Below are positions 21,147-32,078 of a DNA stretch of 64,000 bases, piece by piece. Position 1 is the first letter of the stretch. Every line of letters starts with the position of its first letter. Under the pieces are notes generated by a model, which searched no databases, had not been told where the DNA came from, and was given only the letters and a program-made list of their open reading frames with translations. The position numbers were made by a program, and so were the translations under genes. This DNA is from Agelas oroides (lineage: Eukaryota; Porifera; Demospongiae; Agelasida; Agelasidae), in contig OX422192.1 of the NCBI GenBank assembly GCA_949130485.1, positions 5,826,085 through 5,890,084 on the forward strand, in the 5' to 3' direction.

Positions 21147-23095
21147 CTAGAAAATATAGAACATTGTGGGGGCGAGCCTGAGCAAGCAGGATATTATGTC
21201 ACTGATGAGTGATGTAACACATCAAGTCAATTATCCTTCTACATGCACATCCATTTACCATTCACAGGGGGCTTTAAAAGGGTTGTTGCTTTGCTTTAAA
21301 TGTCAAATATTAACTTGTCATGGCACACAGCAGGATTTGTCACTGTCTACTGTTACATGAGCGTAATAAGCCAAACCTGATGACGCATAAGTATATGATA
21401 AGCCCTATAGCTAGGTATCACATATGCCAACAAGTTGCAGCACTTTTTCCAGCCTGGGCTACACATGCATGGACCAAGCTTTACACTGAAATCATGAGCT
21501 GGATTTCATGGCGTTTATGAGTGCCGTTTTAATATGCATGGCCCTGACCTGAAACCAACCTGCCAGGGCTGCTAACGTGGCTACACATGCATGGAATAAG
21601 TTTTACACTGAAATCATGAGCTAAATTTCTGGCTTTTCTGAGTAGTCAACCACGCGTCCATATAATTTAAATTTGTACCGCCTGTGAGCGGCCTGCCGTC
21701 GTCGGTAGAAGCACAAACCAGTGCCACGCGTGCTTCAACTTCACTCGTCTTCGCTCCGGGTCCCTGACGCTGCACTCTGACAGTAACCCTCCACTGGCCT
21801 TCACATGCTTCACGATATCGCGATATCGATCTTCGTGAAATATTTGAATGCGCTCATTTAAAATTTCCGGTAAGTGGTCGGTCCGTACAAGCATAGATAG
21901 AGTAAACTATCAATTATCGGACACCAGCGATAATCGGACGCTCGTACACGGAGACTAAGCCACGCAGATACTCGGTTATGCCATGGAAAGGAAGGCAGAG
22001 TCCACCGTATCCGGCGACTGAAAAATGGAGCTCGAGCGTCAATCCGCGCTTGCGCTAGGGGCGATTAGCGTAACAGTCCGAAACATTCGATAATCGGCTA
22101 AAATAATGTTATTTTCGGACGCCGCTTCCTGTTCCCTTTCTGAAGCAACTCTCAGAAAGATTTCTGCACTGTTGGAAAGCTGCAAGACCCTGCTGCTGCA
22201 AGCCTGATATTTGTCACCATAGCTGCCTTGGGCGCTGAGGGGTGTTGCCGAAAATTGAGTGAGTTGCTGCATCAATGATCGGACAGTGGATTACGTATTT
22301 TTTCGCCGTGGACACCCCAAGCTACGTAATAGGCCAACAATACTGGTATCATTGGAATCTACAGGTCCTTACCAACGTAACGGTGCAAGTCTCGTCTGTA
22401 TGCGTTGTGTGGTTCTCGAGATACATTTGTTTTTCCGCCTTCATACGGGCCTAGTTACAGGAAACTAGATTCTCTAAATTTCTGAAGTACATGAATCAAG
22501 AACAATTGTATCTCGAGAACCACACAACGCATAAAGACGAGACTTGCACCGTTACGTTGGTAAGGACCAGTAGATTCTAATGATACTAGTATTGTTTGCC
22601 TATTGCGTAGCTGGGGGTGTCCACGGCGAAAATATACGTAATCCACTGTCCGATCATTGATGCAGCAACCCACTCAATTTTCGGCAACACCCCTCAGCGC
22701 CCAAGGCAGCTATGGTGACGAATATCAGGCTTGCAGCAGCAGGGTCTTGCAGCTTTCCAACAGTGCAGAAATCTTTCTGAGAGTTGCTTCAGAAAGGGAA
22801 CAGGAAGCGGCGTCCGAAAATAACATTATTTTAGCCGATTATCGAATGTTTCGGACTGTTACGCTAATCGCCCCTAGCGCAAACGCGGATTGACGCTCGA
22901 GCTCCATTTTTCAGTCGCCGGATACGGTGGACTCCGCCTTCCTTTCCATGGCATAACCGAGTATCTGCGTGGCTTAGTCTCCGTGTACGAGCGTCCGATT
23001 ATCACTGGTGTCCGATAATTGATAGTTTACTCTAGATACACACACGCGTGCGCAATGCAGTCACGCTAGTGTGGGGCTCGCTCAGGCTCGCCCCA
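21147..23095. mobile_element. GGGGCGAGCCTGAGC-family TIR element, copy A, with nested foldback
   Basis: Left end ctagaaaatatagaacattg, then TGGGGGCGAGCCTGAGCAAG. The right end is the inverse, GCTCGCTCAGGCTCGCCCCA. Copy B lies at 33673-34443 inside the Gypsy LTR and lacks the 1.1-kb insert at 21900-23032. Confidence 0.75.
21900..23032. mobile_element. Foldback element, about 530-bp arms, TAGATA duplication
   Basis: Begins GAGTAAACTATCAATTATCG and ends with its inverse. The arms (to about 22425, and from about 22507) are nearly identical inverted copies around a loop of about 80 bp. Flanked by TAGATA at 21894-21899 and 23033-23038. The sibling element at 34378-34390 has a single gcatagatacacat, the empty site. 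Each arm holds the same 78-codon ORF, an effect of the palindrome. Confidence 0.85.
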
Positions 23096-23409
23096 ATTAA
23101 ATTTGTACAAAAGTGAATTGTGCTTGCCAAGAACAATGTCATGTCTGTCTTGGCTCCCATTTGACTACACCCTGCTTGCCATGTGTGGTGACGAGCAAAA
23201 CTGCTGCTATCCACAGTGATCCACTTTAGGTGGCAGCACAACTTTTTGGGTTGCAAGATACTTTAGGGTCCACGTCCCGCAGCCTGGGACCAGGAAGGCC
23301 TTCCTTTTAGACAAAAGCCTTCCTGATGCCTACTGGAGTATAAAAGAAAGCCATACACCTTTTGCCATGCACCATCCCATGCACCTTCCAACCAAAACCA
23401 ATGTACCAT

Positions 23410-24101
23410 CAGTGGCGGATCTAGAAATTTAGAAAGGGGGGTTCAGTCACCGGCGCGCGAAGCGCGCCGGAAAATTTTTGGGTTGCCACGCCCACTTTCG
23501 GTCACGTGAACGCATTCATAGCTGGAAGGCCGAACCGAGGGGTCCGTCACAAAAGAAATCTCGTACACTTTCCGACAGTGTTGTTTTAGTTAACTATAAC
23601 TTTAACTAAATACATTTTAGTATGGCCTTTTTAAAATTTAGTTAACCAAAATTACAACTAACTAAAATATTTTGCTAAGCTGGGAACTATAACTAAAATA
23701 TCCAAGAACATACAAGAAGAAACCTGTCGGAAGAAATCCAAACTGAAATCCAGAAATCCAAACTGAAATCCAGAAATCCACTGTGAAATCCAGAAATCCA
23801 CTCTGAAATCCGAAATCCACGTGAAATCCAGTGGATTTCGAAATCTCGTACGCCGAGGCGCGCCTTGGCGGACCCCTCGGGCCGAACTGAATATCTCGAA
23901 GCAACTCTAGGCCTAGTCAAACGTCTGGAGATCAGTAAGGAACTGATACGTGAGTGTGTAACTGTGCCTGGTTGTTGTTGCTGCATGCCACTGCTGCATA
24001 ATCATTTGATGGACTCGTGCAGTTATGTACGCAAAATACATTACTAGCCGCCAAAGGGGGGTGCATTTGCACCCCCCTTACCCCCCCTAAATCCGCCACT
24101 G
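23410..24101. mobile_element. hAT-like non-autonomous element (CAGTGGCGGAT ends)
   Basis: Ends CAGTGGCGGATCTAG and ATCCGCCACTG, with ACCAT on both sides (23405-23409 and 24102-24106). An inner GGCGCGCGAAGCGCGCC hairpin is shared in form with 53573-53924. A 20-bp minisatellite (GAAATCCAGAAATCCA phrases) lies at 23737-23840. Confidence 0.7.
23737..23840. repeat. 20-bp GAAATCCAG minisatellite
   Basis: About five units of aaatccaaactgaaatccag with drift. It gives a repetitive hydrophobic translation on the minus strand that is not a gene. Confidence 0.8.
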
Positions 24102-24802
24102 ACCATCCATTTACATGCCATGTACCTTTCAACAACCTAGTCTCGTGCCCAGACTATTTTTCTGCAACAGGACTACAATGCACCTTCCATTACATATATA
24201 TGCCATGCACACCCTACAGGGCGACACATATATGCTAGACCTCTCATTTTCCACATACTATGATGTTGCAAAGCTTCAAATAGTATGTGGAGAATAAATA
24301 CAACCCCATTACCTAGACAACATACAAGGATGTTGCTCATCTCTCACTTCTGCAGTGGTGTTGCCTAGGTAACAGGTTATGTAGTAGTTATATTCCTCCC
24401 CGGGGGTGCTGTTGCACGTTGGTGTTAGGGATGCAACTAATACTTAGTAGCCATCATCATTGTAACTGAGTGACAATCTCCTGGACCGATCTCTCTCAGT
24501 TTACTAACAGAAAAAGTTACCAAGGTGATGAATACCAAGTAGGAAGAATTAGTCATAGTGAAGTATCAGCTGTTGGTACATATACACCCGCTCAATGCCA
24601 AGTGCATGCATCTAGGCCTGCCATTCCAGGGTATTAATATATTGTACATGTACATGCCCCCAATGGAGGAGGCGCTTCAGAATGAAGCTGTGGGCATGAA
24701 CTTCTCTGTAGACAGCCAGTATCAATTCTAAGCCACATCCAAGTTGAGGTGAATGTATAATTCACAAGTTGGGCTGCCATTAGCTTACTTGGCTTTCTCT
24801 GA

Positions 24803-25670
24803 GGGCAACTGTGAAAGCCAGAACGCAGGAACGCGGAACGGAACGCGGAACGGAAATAAGATGCAAAGTGCGCCGGAAATAAGATGCAAAGTGCGCCATG
24901 ATGAACGCGCATGCGCACATTGTGAAGGCGCACATGGTTAGGCGCGACCGCCAAGTCCAACAAGCCGACAGAACGTTAGCATCCGTATGCTATACGGTAT
25001 TTATACCAGCCCTAACCCCACCCTAACCACATAAATCACTGTATAGCTTACGGATGCTAACGTTCTGCCATTAATGGAAATTCAAGACCACTCGTTAGCA
25101 GTTTAGCTTGCAGGTTCAGGCGCAACAGCCAAGTCTGTTCGTCAGTCTGTCAGTTTAGGACGTTGAAGAATGGCCAAGTGTGAAGTTATCGATCTAACTC
25201 TGCGCGGTCTGATAGTGACTCTGATAGTGATTTCATCCAAGTGAAGAAAGCCAAAGTAGAGCCCAAGTCTCTTTCACCGAGATGTAGGTATACTTGCCTG
25301 TAAACAAATTATTTTACAGGACTCGTGAATGTACGTAGTAATGTACTGTAGTCTCGCGAAGTCAGGCAGACTTATTTGCATTGCGAGAAGCTGGGAGTTT
25401 CGCTTCGCGATGTTTAACCTCAGTGAGGGCGAAACGATTTACTGGCTCTAGTGGAAAGACGTCTCTAGATCTGTCTAAATGTTTTTTAAGGATAGGCTGC
25501 TAGGCCTACGGAAGATGGCTGTGCTGTTTACACGAAATATATAGCTGCTGGGAAGCTACCGTTGATCGTGACTTCCTGCATCGTTTCTGTATAATTTCCT
25601 GTGTGAAACCACATTACTTCCGTTCCGCGTTCCGTTCCGCGTTCCTGCGTTCCGGCTTTCACAGTTGCCC
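24803..25670. mobile_element. hAT-type TIR element, 8-bp duplication TTCTCTGA
   Basis: Ends GGGCAACTGTGAAAGCC and GGCTTTCACAGTTGCCC, with subterminal GGAACGCGGAACGGAACGC repeats. Flanked by identical TTCTCTGA (24795-24802 and 25671-25678); the right arm near 35745 has one copy and no insert. A 99-bp hairpin sits inside at 24969-25067. A possible fossil first exon starts at 25170 (MAKCEVIDLT, a SUMO-interaction-like motif) with a frame break before an acidic/basic stretch to about 25285. Confidence 0.85.
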
Positions 25671-26345
25671 TTCTCTGAACCGTTCCTGCAGTCAAAACTG
25701 CAATTAGAAAACCAATGTTCAGTCGTTGGGCCAGCGGCCTAACTTCAGTAGCAGAAGTCTACGGAGTGTGGAATTTGGCCACTAATTATCATGGCGCTTA
25801 CTTCCTGTCTTTTCTACAGACCAGCTCTCTCCTCCAGGCACCGATTCAAGCCGGACTTGCGCCAGATTGTGGAGAAGAGACTTTGTACTTCACAAATATC
25901 TACTTTTTATAAGCGATATACGGGAGCGACTGGCGTACGAGCGGCATCTGTCGACCTACCCGCCGAGCGATCACGATAGGCGGTACTACTCTAAGTGGTT
26001 ACAATTTGTTTCGCCCCATGCAACCAGGCCGACCTATATATCGCCGGATAGCCCGCAGAAAATGCTACAAAATATGCAAAAATCAGCCGTTTCTACCGGG
26101 TAGTTTTTGCGCTATAAACGCTTTTATTTATAGGTAATTGCCACCTGTTTTAGCCACGCGGGAGCTCAGATCAATGAAAATTTCGAGGCAAACAGAGAGA
26201 GAGCAGTCCGTGTTGCGACTTGTGAACCATCAAACTTCTGTCTAAGCATGTGCAAACTGCTGGGTGGCTCAGAGAGCCTGCAGACAGGGGTGAAGTGAGT
26301 GTACTTGATGTGTTTGCATGCAGCACAGTTATCCTGAGAGGCATA

Positions 26346-27171
26346 TATCATTTACTTATGGACAACAAACTGTCTCAGCAGTTACAAGCCATCCAAGTTT
26401 TTGCAAGCTTGGATTACTTCATTCCTAGAGGCACACGCCATGAACTTTGGACTGAACAGCCACCATGTTGGAGTAGCTTCTATGGTCTTGGCATATGGAA
26501 AGAGATGCTTCTAGTATTTTGTTGAATCGGACAAACCCCCACTGTGAAAACCTGCCATGTCAATCAATACCACATTCACCATAAACCATATACACTGACA
26601 TTGCAGCTCGAAGTTTGGTATACGAGAATTAGATGAAAAGTACTGCATAGTGCTTCTTGAAAGTACAACACCAGCTACTGCTCACACATGAAAGGCACAC
26701 CATTGGCTTAGTGTCTCTATCCTATACCACAGAGTTGATCAACATAGATGTGGCCAATGGAATCCAAACCTATACCTATTGATAGCAGCTAATATTCTTC
26801 ATCTTGCTTGTGCACACACTTGTCTTCCTGAACTGTCTAACTCTACTAATTAGATCCCATGCAAGTGCAACTCATGCGTTACACTTGCGTTTTACATAAA
26901 ATGTTAGTCTATCGAGCTAGACCAAGCTTCTCTCGCTCGCCGGAAGTTGGGGGCGCAACTTCCAGTGAGCGAGAGAAGCTTAAATTGGTTTAGCTCGATA
27001 GACTAATAAAATGTATACAGTGCAGAACAGTGGGTGGCTTGCTGGGCTAAGCTGACTGAATATCACTCTGACCTCCAAAATTGCAGATGGCTAAATGGCT
27101 ATGCAAGTTTGTGTTTGCGTGGCCTCTTCATGCAACTGACTTAGCATAAATCACCGGCTTTCTCAGGTGTG
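26346..27171. other. Spacer between duplication arms, left part
   Basis: Unique sequence between the left arm and the Gypsy element. No gene seen. Contains one 103-bp hairpin element. Confidence 0.5.
26904..27006. mobile_element. 103-bp hairpin element, TAAAATG duplication
   Basis: TTAGTCTATCGAGCTAGACC pairs with the inverse right end around gggggcgc. Flanked by TAAAATG at 26897-26903 and 27007-27013. Confidence 0.75.
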
Positions 27172-27176
27172 TTGAC

Positions 27177-27400
27177 TGTAGTGTTCGCTGTCGAACAGTG
27201 GGTTCTCGATTGCCCCGGATAGCTAGAGCTCGTGGTCTATCACACATCGGCCATGATGATAAAGCATTTCATTATTCTATTCCGAGCATGCGCAATACAT
27301 AAACACACATACATACAGGTGCACAACTTAACTAAATGACATCATCATTACACAACTCAAAAGGTAAGTCCAAGTTCAGGTAAGTTCAACTAACACCACA
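27177..27400 (-). repeat. Gypsy 3' LTR
   Basis: 224 bp, TG...CA bounded on the plus strand, matching the outer parts of 33507-34508 over most of its length. Few differences, so the insertion is not very old. Confidence 0.9.
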
Positions 27401-27415
27401 TCCCCCTTTCTCAAG
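27401..27415 (-). promoter_or_regulatory. Gypsy polypurine tract
   Basis: On the element strand, cttgagaaaggggga directly abuts the 3' LTR: the expected plus-strand priming site. Confidence 0.85.
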
Positions 27416-27416
27416 A

Positions 27417-27940
27417 TCAAGTCCAACTATTGTCGAACCGTTCTGGCGGCTTAGGAGGGCAATTGTTTCTTGATCTGGTCTGGTGAGCAATTGGACTTTG
27501 GTTGGTGGTACTTTCATGTTCTACTTGCACTTGTGAGTTCTCACTCTCCCTCGGTGTAATATCTGATTCAGTATTTGTTTCTGAGGACGAACTGCTTCTG
27601 TTTAAGTGTTGCCGATTTCTCCTGAATTCTCCTCCAGGAGTCTGTACAGTGTAAGACCTGGTTGCAGTTTCCTCAACTACTTCTCCTGACTCCTCTCGGT
27701 CCGTCACCCACACATACTCTCCGGGTGATAAAACAGGCAACTCTCTGGCCTCACGATGAGTATCGTGATTCACCTTCTGCCTTGTTTTTAGCCTCTTGTC
27801 TTTCACAGCTACTACGGAGAAGTCTGGAGTTTTGGGCTTTCTCTGGTCCTCAGTCATGGGTACTGTAGTACGTAATTTCCTGCTCATCAGTAACTCTGAG
27901 GGGCTGTATCCTATTTCCAACGGGGTCGATCGATATGCCA
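27417..27940 (-). pseudogene. Gypsy integrase C-terminal part, separated by insertion
   Basis: From LAYRSTPLEIGYSPSELLMS, the conserved end of the integrase core, through a basic region, a VLSPGEYVWVTDRE segment (the GPY/F-like module position) and a Ser/Thr/Glu-rich tail to the stop at 27417. The upstream half is at 30016-30924. The reading frame ran through before the 2.07-kb element landed between them. Confidence 0.9.
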
Positions 27941-27941
27941 A

Positions 27942-30015
27942 CAAGAATATAAAAACATTAAAAACGTAAAAAGATGTAGGGATGGCATGCCAAAAAGTAT
28001 GCAAACAAGGTAGGGATGATGCATGCAAGCAAAGGTCAACATATTGGCAAAGCCCCATCCCTACATCTTTTTCACACTGCAGTCAGGGGGCCTTCCTAAA
28101 ACGTAGCATAAGTACACCCCAACCTTTACTGGCAGTTCATGGCTGTAGCCTCGTTCTCAGGCAACTTCCTAGCTCCTCCCACATGGCCTGGGAATGAGGC
28201 TAGTATGATCCAGCATTATGTAAGTGTTGTAAAAGCGTGGTTTTAGCCTCATCCCAAGGCCACCTTCCTCCTCCCACCTGGCCTAGGAACGAGGCTAATA
28301 TTATTTGCAGCTGTATAGGTATGTTTGCCTCATAGGTAGCTATAAGATAGCTACCAAGTAGCTTTACTGCCAAGATACTACTTGTAGTGACAGTGGCACC
28401 CTTGTTACATGCCTCTGATACAACCTAGACACTGAGCTTGAGTGGGCTGCAGACTGATTAGTGTGCAAAACTCAAGTACTCATGCACAGCATTATAATAA
28501 CTGCATGGATGGGTGCAGATTCAGCTCTAAAACATGCATGCTGTCTAACTGCAGTGTGAAAAAGATGTAGGGATGGGGCTTTGCCAATATGTTGACCTTT
28601 GCTTGCATGCATCATCCCTACCTTGTTTGCATACTTTTTGGCATGCCATCCCTACATCTTTTTACATTTTTAATGTTTTTATATTCTTGTTTCTTTCCTT
28701 TTTCACTCAGTTACAGTTAGACCTAAGCATCATGAAGAATATTTCTTTCAAGTGTAACCACAACCTTAGAACTTGAAACAGCATTGACAGATTAGTAGTG
28801 GTTTCAAGCATGTAATATGCCAGTTGGAATCCGATGTAGAGCCAACCACTCTCCACCAGATTTTTAGCCCGCTTTGTGAAGCAGATTTCCTACTGAGCTG
28901 ATCACGACAACTGACCAGCAAATCTGTGACCATCCCAGCTTTACTAAAGTTATGAGTACCGTAAACGCTTTAATTAACGCGCCGTTAAAAAATAATTACG
29001 ATCCGCAAAGGCGCCTTGTTTGGAGCGAAAAAAAATTACTTCGGACCCTTGGGGGCGCCTTATTTATAGAGGCGCCTACGAATTAGAGCGCAACCGACAC
29101 CTTTCCGTGAAGTTGAAAGAGCTGAGTACGGCTGCACTGACAACGATCGAATTTGAATACGTTATTCGAGGCTATCGTTAATACAAGCGCGTTTGGAGTC
29201 CAGAGATTAAAAGTAGAAGTAGAAATCAGTCGAAGAACTAGATGTCTCGAGAGTCACACGAGTCGGGTGCGAAATCTCTCTTAATAGAAAGCGCCTTTAA
29301 AAAATATTTATGTCGCCAAGGGGCGCCCGCGTTAGAGCGAGAATAATTAGCTTCCTGTTAAAAGGGCGCTTTCATTAGAGAGGCGCGTTAATTAAAGCGT
29401 TTACGGTATCTTTTAGTGTAGCTATAAGTAAGCAACTGAATGCAGCGCCTTACCTACTTGGTGTCCATGAACCTTTCGGCTTTCCGACCCCGTGCTTACT
29501 GGCGAACGCGTGTGCACTAATCTCGTTCCTAGACCAATGACCGTGGTCTTTGGTCTGGGAACGAAACTACGTTTGCGCATGCGTACAACATTAGAAAATG
29601 GCGTCCTACGCAACGGATAGCAGCTGGGCAGTGCTGTGAGCAGCTTGTGAAAGTTGAACTGGAGCTACGGAGAAGCTAGGGATCAGGAGCACTTCGCGCT
29701 GAGGTATGGATCATTTTTGTGCTACAACCACGGTGAGTAGTTAAGCCATTCTCAAGATATTTTGGTTGACGAAAGAAACAAAGAATAACAAAAATGGCAC
29801 TTTCGCTACCGCACACTTTTGCGTTTAGCTGTTTTCCGCGTGGCTTTTGGCCACTTATATGAGTCTTGCTGATCACAATGGCACTCAAAGAGGAAGCCTG
29901 GGCGCTTAAATAAGCTTTTAGCGTGTTTGTGGTGAAGTTATACGGCTTTTGCTTAAGTATTGCATATATTGCGCGTCGGCGCCATCCCTACATAGAGAGT
30001 CTACAGACTCTCTGA
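27942..30015. mobile_element. TSD-less A|T-inserting element, copy 2, inside Gypsy integrase
   Basis: On the minus strand it starts TCAGAGAGTCTGTAGACTCTCTATG (only the ends are like copy 1) and ends TATTCTTG, with host A before and T after and no duplicated bases. Removing it restores an open integrase frame exactly. It shares the CATCCCTACATCTTTTT palindromes, the internal order and most of the sequence of 8382-9959, but carries an extra element at 28957-29408 and different small hairpins. Confidence 0.8.
28957..29408. mobile_element. TACCGTAAACGC TIR element, TA duplication
   Basis: TACCGTAAACGCTTTAATTA at the left is inverted at the right end. Copy 1 of the host element has a single TA at the equivalent place (near 9070), the empty site. 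Fits Tc1/mariner-like TA targeting. Confidence 0.8.
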
Positions 30016-30924
30016 TAAGGCTAGGTACGGGTCACCTTCTTTCTTTAGCAGATTCTTAATAGTTTGAACACCCCTCTCAGCTTCCCCATTCCCTTGTGGA
30101 TGGTTAGGGCTACTAGTGGTATGTTTAAAGCCATATTCCCGTGCAAACTGTGCATAGGCTTCTGAGGAGAATTGTGGCCCATTATCAGAAATAACGGTCT
30201 CAGGTATGCCGTATCTGGCAAAAATTGACTTTGTGTGGTTGATGACTGAATTAGCTGATAGCCCTGTCAACTTGGCAATTTCGATCCAACGCGAATAATA
30301 GTCGATTATTAACAGGTAGGTGGTTTTGTCCCATTCAAATAAATCTGTGCCTATCTTTTGCCATGGTAGATTGGGCAACGGCGAGGGGATAAGAGGCTCC
30401 GCTTTCTGCACTCGGAACTTGGTACAGTTTGGACACTCACTCACTAGTTTATCAAGCTGCTTTGATATGCCTGGCCACCATACTGCTTGCTTGGCCCTCT
30501 CTCGGCACTTCCTAATACCCTGATGGCCCACGTGCAGTTTGTTTAGAATATCACTCTGCATGGACACTGGTATGACTAGTCTACTACCTCTCAGCAGTAG
30601 TCCCTTCTGAACTGATAACTCAGCTGCTACTGGGTAAAACTTTTTTAAAGCTTGCGGTATTTTGCTAATACAGGGCCACCCTCTCTGACAGTACTTTGCA
30701 ATTTGTTTACATACCTCGTCCTCCTTCTGTCTCCTCCTTATCTCTTCGAGACGGTTTTCCGTTGCTGGGATAGCTTGTATCATGACTTGAAGATACGCAT
30801 TGGTTTCATCTTGGAATAGGTGATCGTTGTTTGTCGAACTTGAGCATGGTGCTCTCGATAGTGTGTCGGCAATTGTTAAGTTCTTTCCTGGTACATGGCT
30901 GATACTGAAATTAAATCGCATCAT
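30016..30924 (-). pseudogene. Gypsy RNase H end and integrase zinc finger/catalytic core
   Basis: Starts MMRFNFSISHVPGKN and IADTLSRAP (end of RNase H), then a linker, then the H-H-C-C finger (HVGHQGIRKCRERAKQAVWW...CPNC), then core motifs DLFEWD, VISDNGPQF and NHPQGNGEAERG supplying the D, D and E residues. The frame breaks off at the insertion border near 30015. The stop before 30924 is a TGA where this frame and the upstream one are continuous. Confidence 0.93.
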
Positions 30925-31830
30925 TCACATTCTGAAACGTTGAACTCGAATTGGAAGTTCATCCAGAAGTTTTGAACTGAATAATGGCACTAAAGGCTTA
31001 TGATCGGTTTCGATTTTGAACTGTAGGCCAATTAGATAGTCTGAGTATCTCTCGCAGGCCCACGTCAATGCCAGAGCCTCTTTCTCTATCTGAGCGTATC
31101 TGGATTTGGTCGGAGTCATCGATCTAGACACATAAGCAACTGGTCGTCTTTCTCCATTGGCTTGTGTTTGCAGCAAAACAGCACCAAGGCCGTACAACGA
31201 TGCGTCGGCAGATATGGTAGTTTCAAGGTTAGGATCATATAACACTAAAGCTGGACTCTTGGTGAGGGCATCTTTTATTGATGAAAAAGCTAGTTCCTGA
31301 GCATGGCCCCACATCCACTGGTTTTTCTTCGACAACAGATCTCTCAGTGGCTTAGTCATTTCTGCTAAGTGAGGCATAAATTTACTCAGTTGATTTACCA
31401 TTCCCAGAAAGCGTCTTAATTCTTTCACGGTCATAGGTTCTTCCATGTTCACAATTGTGGCTACTTTGTCTGGGTCTGTGCGTACTCCATCCTGGGAAAG
31501 GATGTGTCCTAGGAATTTCACTTCTCTCCGTGAAAACTTGCACTTGTCTCTGTTGAGAGTTAGACCGGCTTCTTCCAGCCTGTTCAGCACAGCTAGCAAC
31601 CGTTCATCGTGCTCCTCTTGAGTGTTGCCATAGATCAAAATGTCGTCAATGAGGCAAATAACTCCTTCCAGATCTCTCAACAAAGCTGACATCCTCCTCT
31701 GGAAATGTTCTGGCGCGGAGGTGATACCGAAAGGTAAGCGGTTGAAATGGTAACGCCCAAATGGCGTAATGAAAGTGGTCATTAGGGCTGATTCTTTACA
31801 TAAAGGGATTTTGGTAAAGGGATCTGCCAA
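30925..31830 (-). pseudogene. Gypsy reverse transcriptase/RNase H, main part
   Basis: RT motifs TPFGRYHFNRLPFG and LIDDILIYG (the catalytic DD), then FLGHILSQDGV and a connection domain, then RNase H starting ISADASLYGLGAVLLQ, with EKEALALTWA and TDHKPL. Ends at an in-frame TGA at 30925-30927. Its start lies in a 14-bp direct duplication (atccctttaccaaa / atccctttatgtaa) that shifts the frame relative to the upstream RT part. Confidence 0.95.
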
Positions 31831-32063
31831 AATCCCGAGTTAGCATCAAGTTTGGAGAAAACTCGGGCTCCTGCTATCTGTGGGAGGGTCTGATCTACGG
31901 CTGGCAAGGGATGGCGTTCACGGTACACATCCTCGTTCAGTTTAGTGAGGTCAACACAAATTCTCACACGACCATTAGTTTTGGGGACGACAACCATCCC
32001 CGCACACCACTCTGTGGGGGTTTCCATGGGCTCGATCACTCCGAGTCGCTGCATGCGGTCCAA
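31782..32063 (-). pseudogene. Gypsy reverse transcriptase N-terminal part
   Basis: MDRMQRLGVIEPMETPTEW, then VVVPKTNGRVRICVD and RHPLPAVDQTLPQIAGARVF, then SKLDANSGFWQIPL, the first catalytic Asp motif of RT. In frame with the Gag-protease ORF upstream except for one TGA at 32079-32081. Breaks downstream at the 14-bp duplication. Confidence 0.93.
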
Positions 32064-32078
32064 TTCATCCTTAACTGC

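Larger units (their letters stand above)
18602..26345. repeat. Left arm of large inverted duplication
   Basis: Blocks 18602-19137, 20098-21077, 24326-24802 and 25679-26345 match, inverted and in order, 38459-37895, 37915-36485, 36480-35760 and 35740-34735. About 2.65 kb is shared. The remaining left-arm DNA consists of elements absent from the other arm. Confidence 0.85.

Noticed and set aside
22039-22893. Two copies of a 78-codon conserved protein gene
   Set aside because: The identical ORFs lie in the two arms of a palindrome, so identity follows from the repeat and is no evidence of selection.
23662-23986. Membrane protein with repeated GFLDFxxDFWIS
   Set aside because: It is the minus-strand translation of a 20-bp minisatellite.
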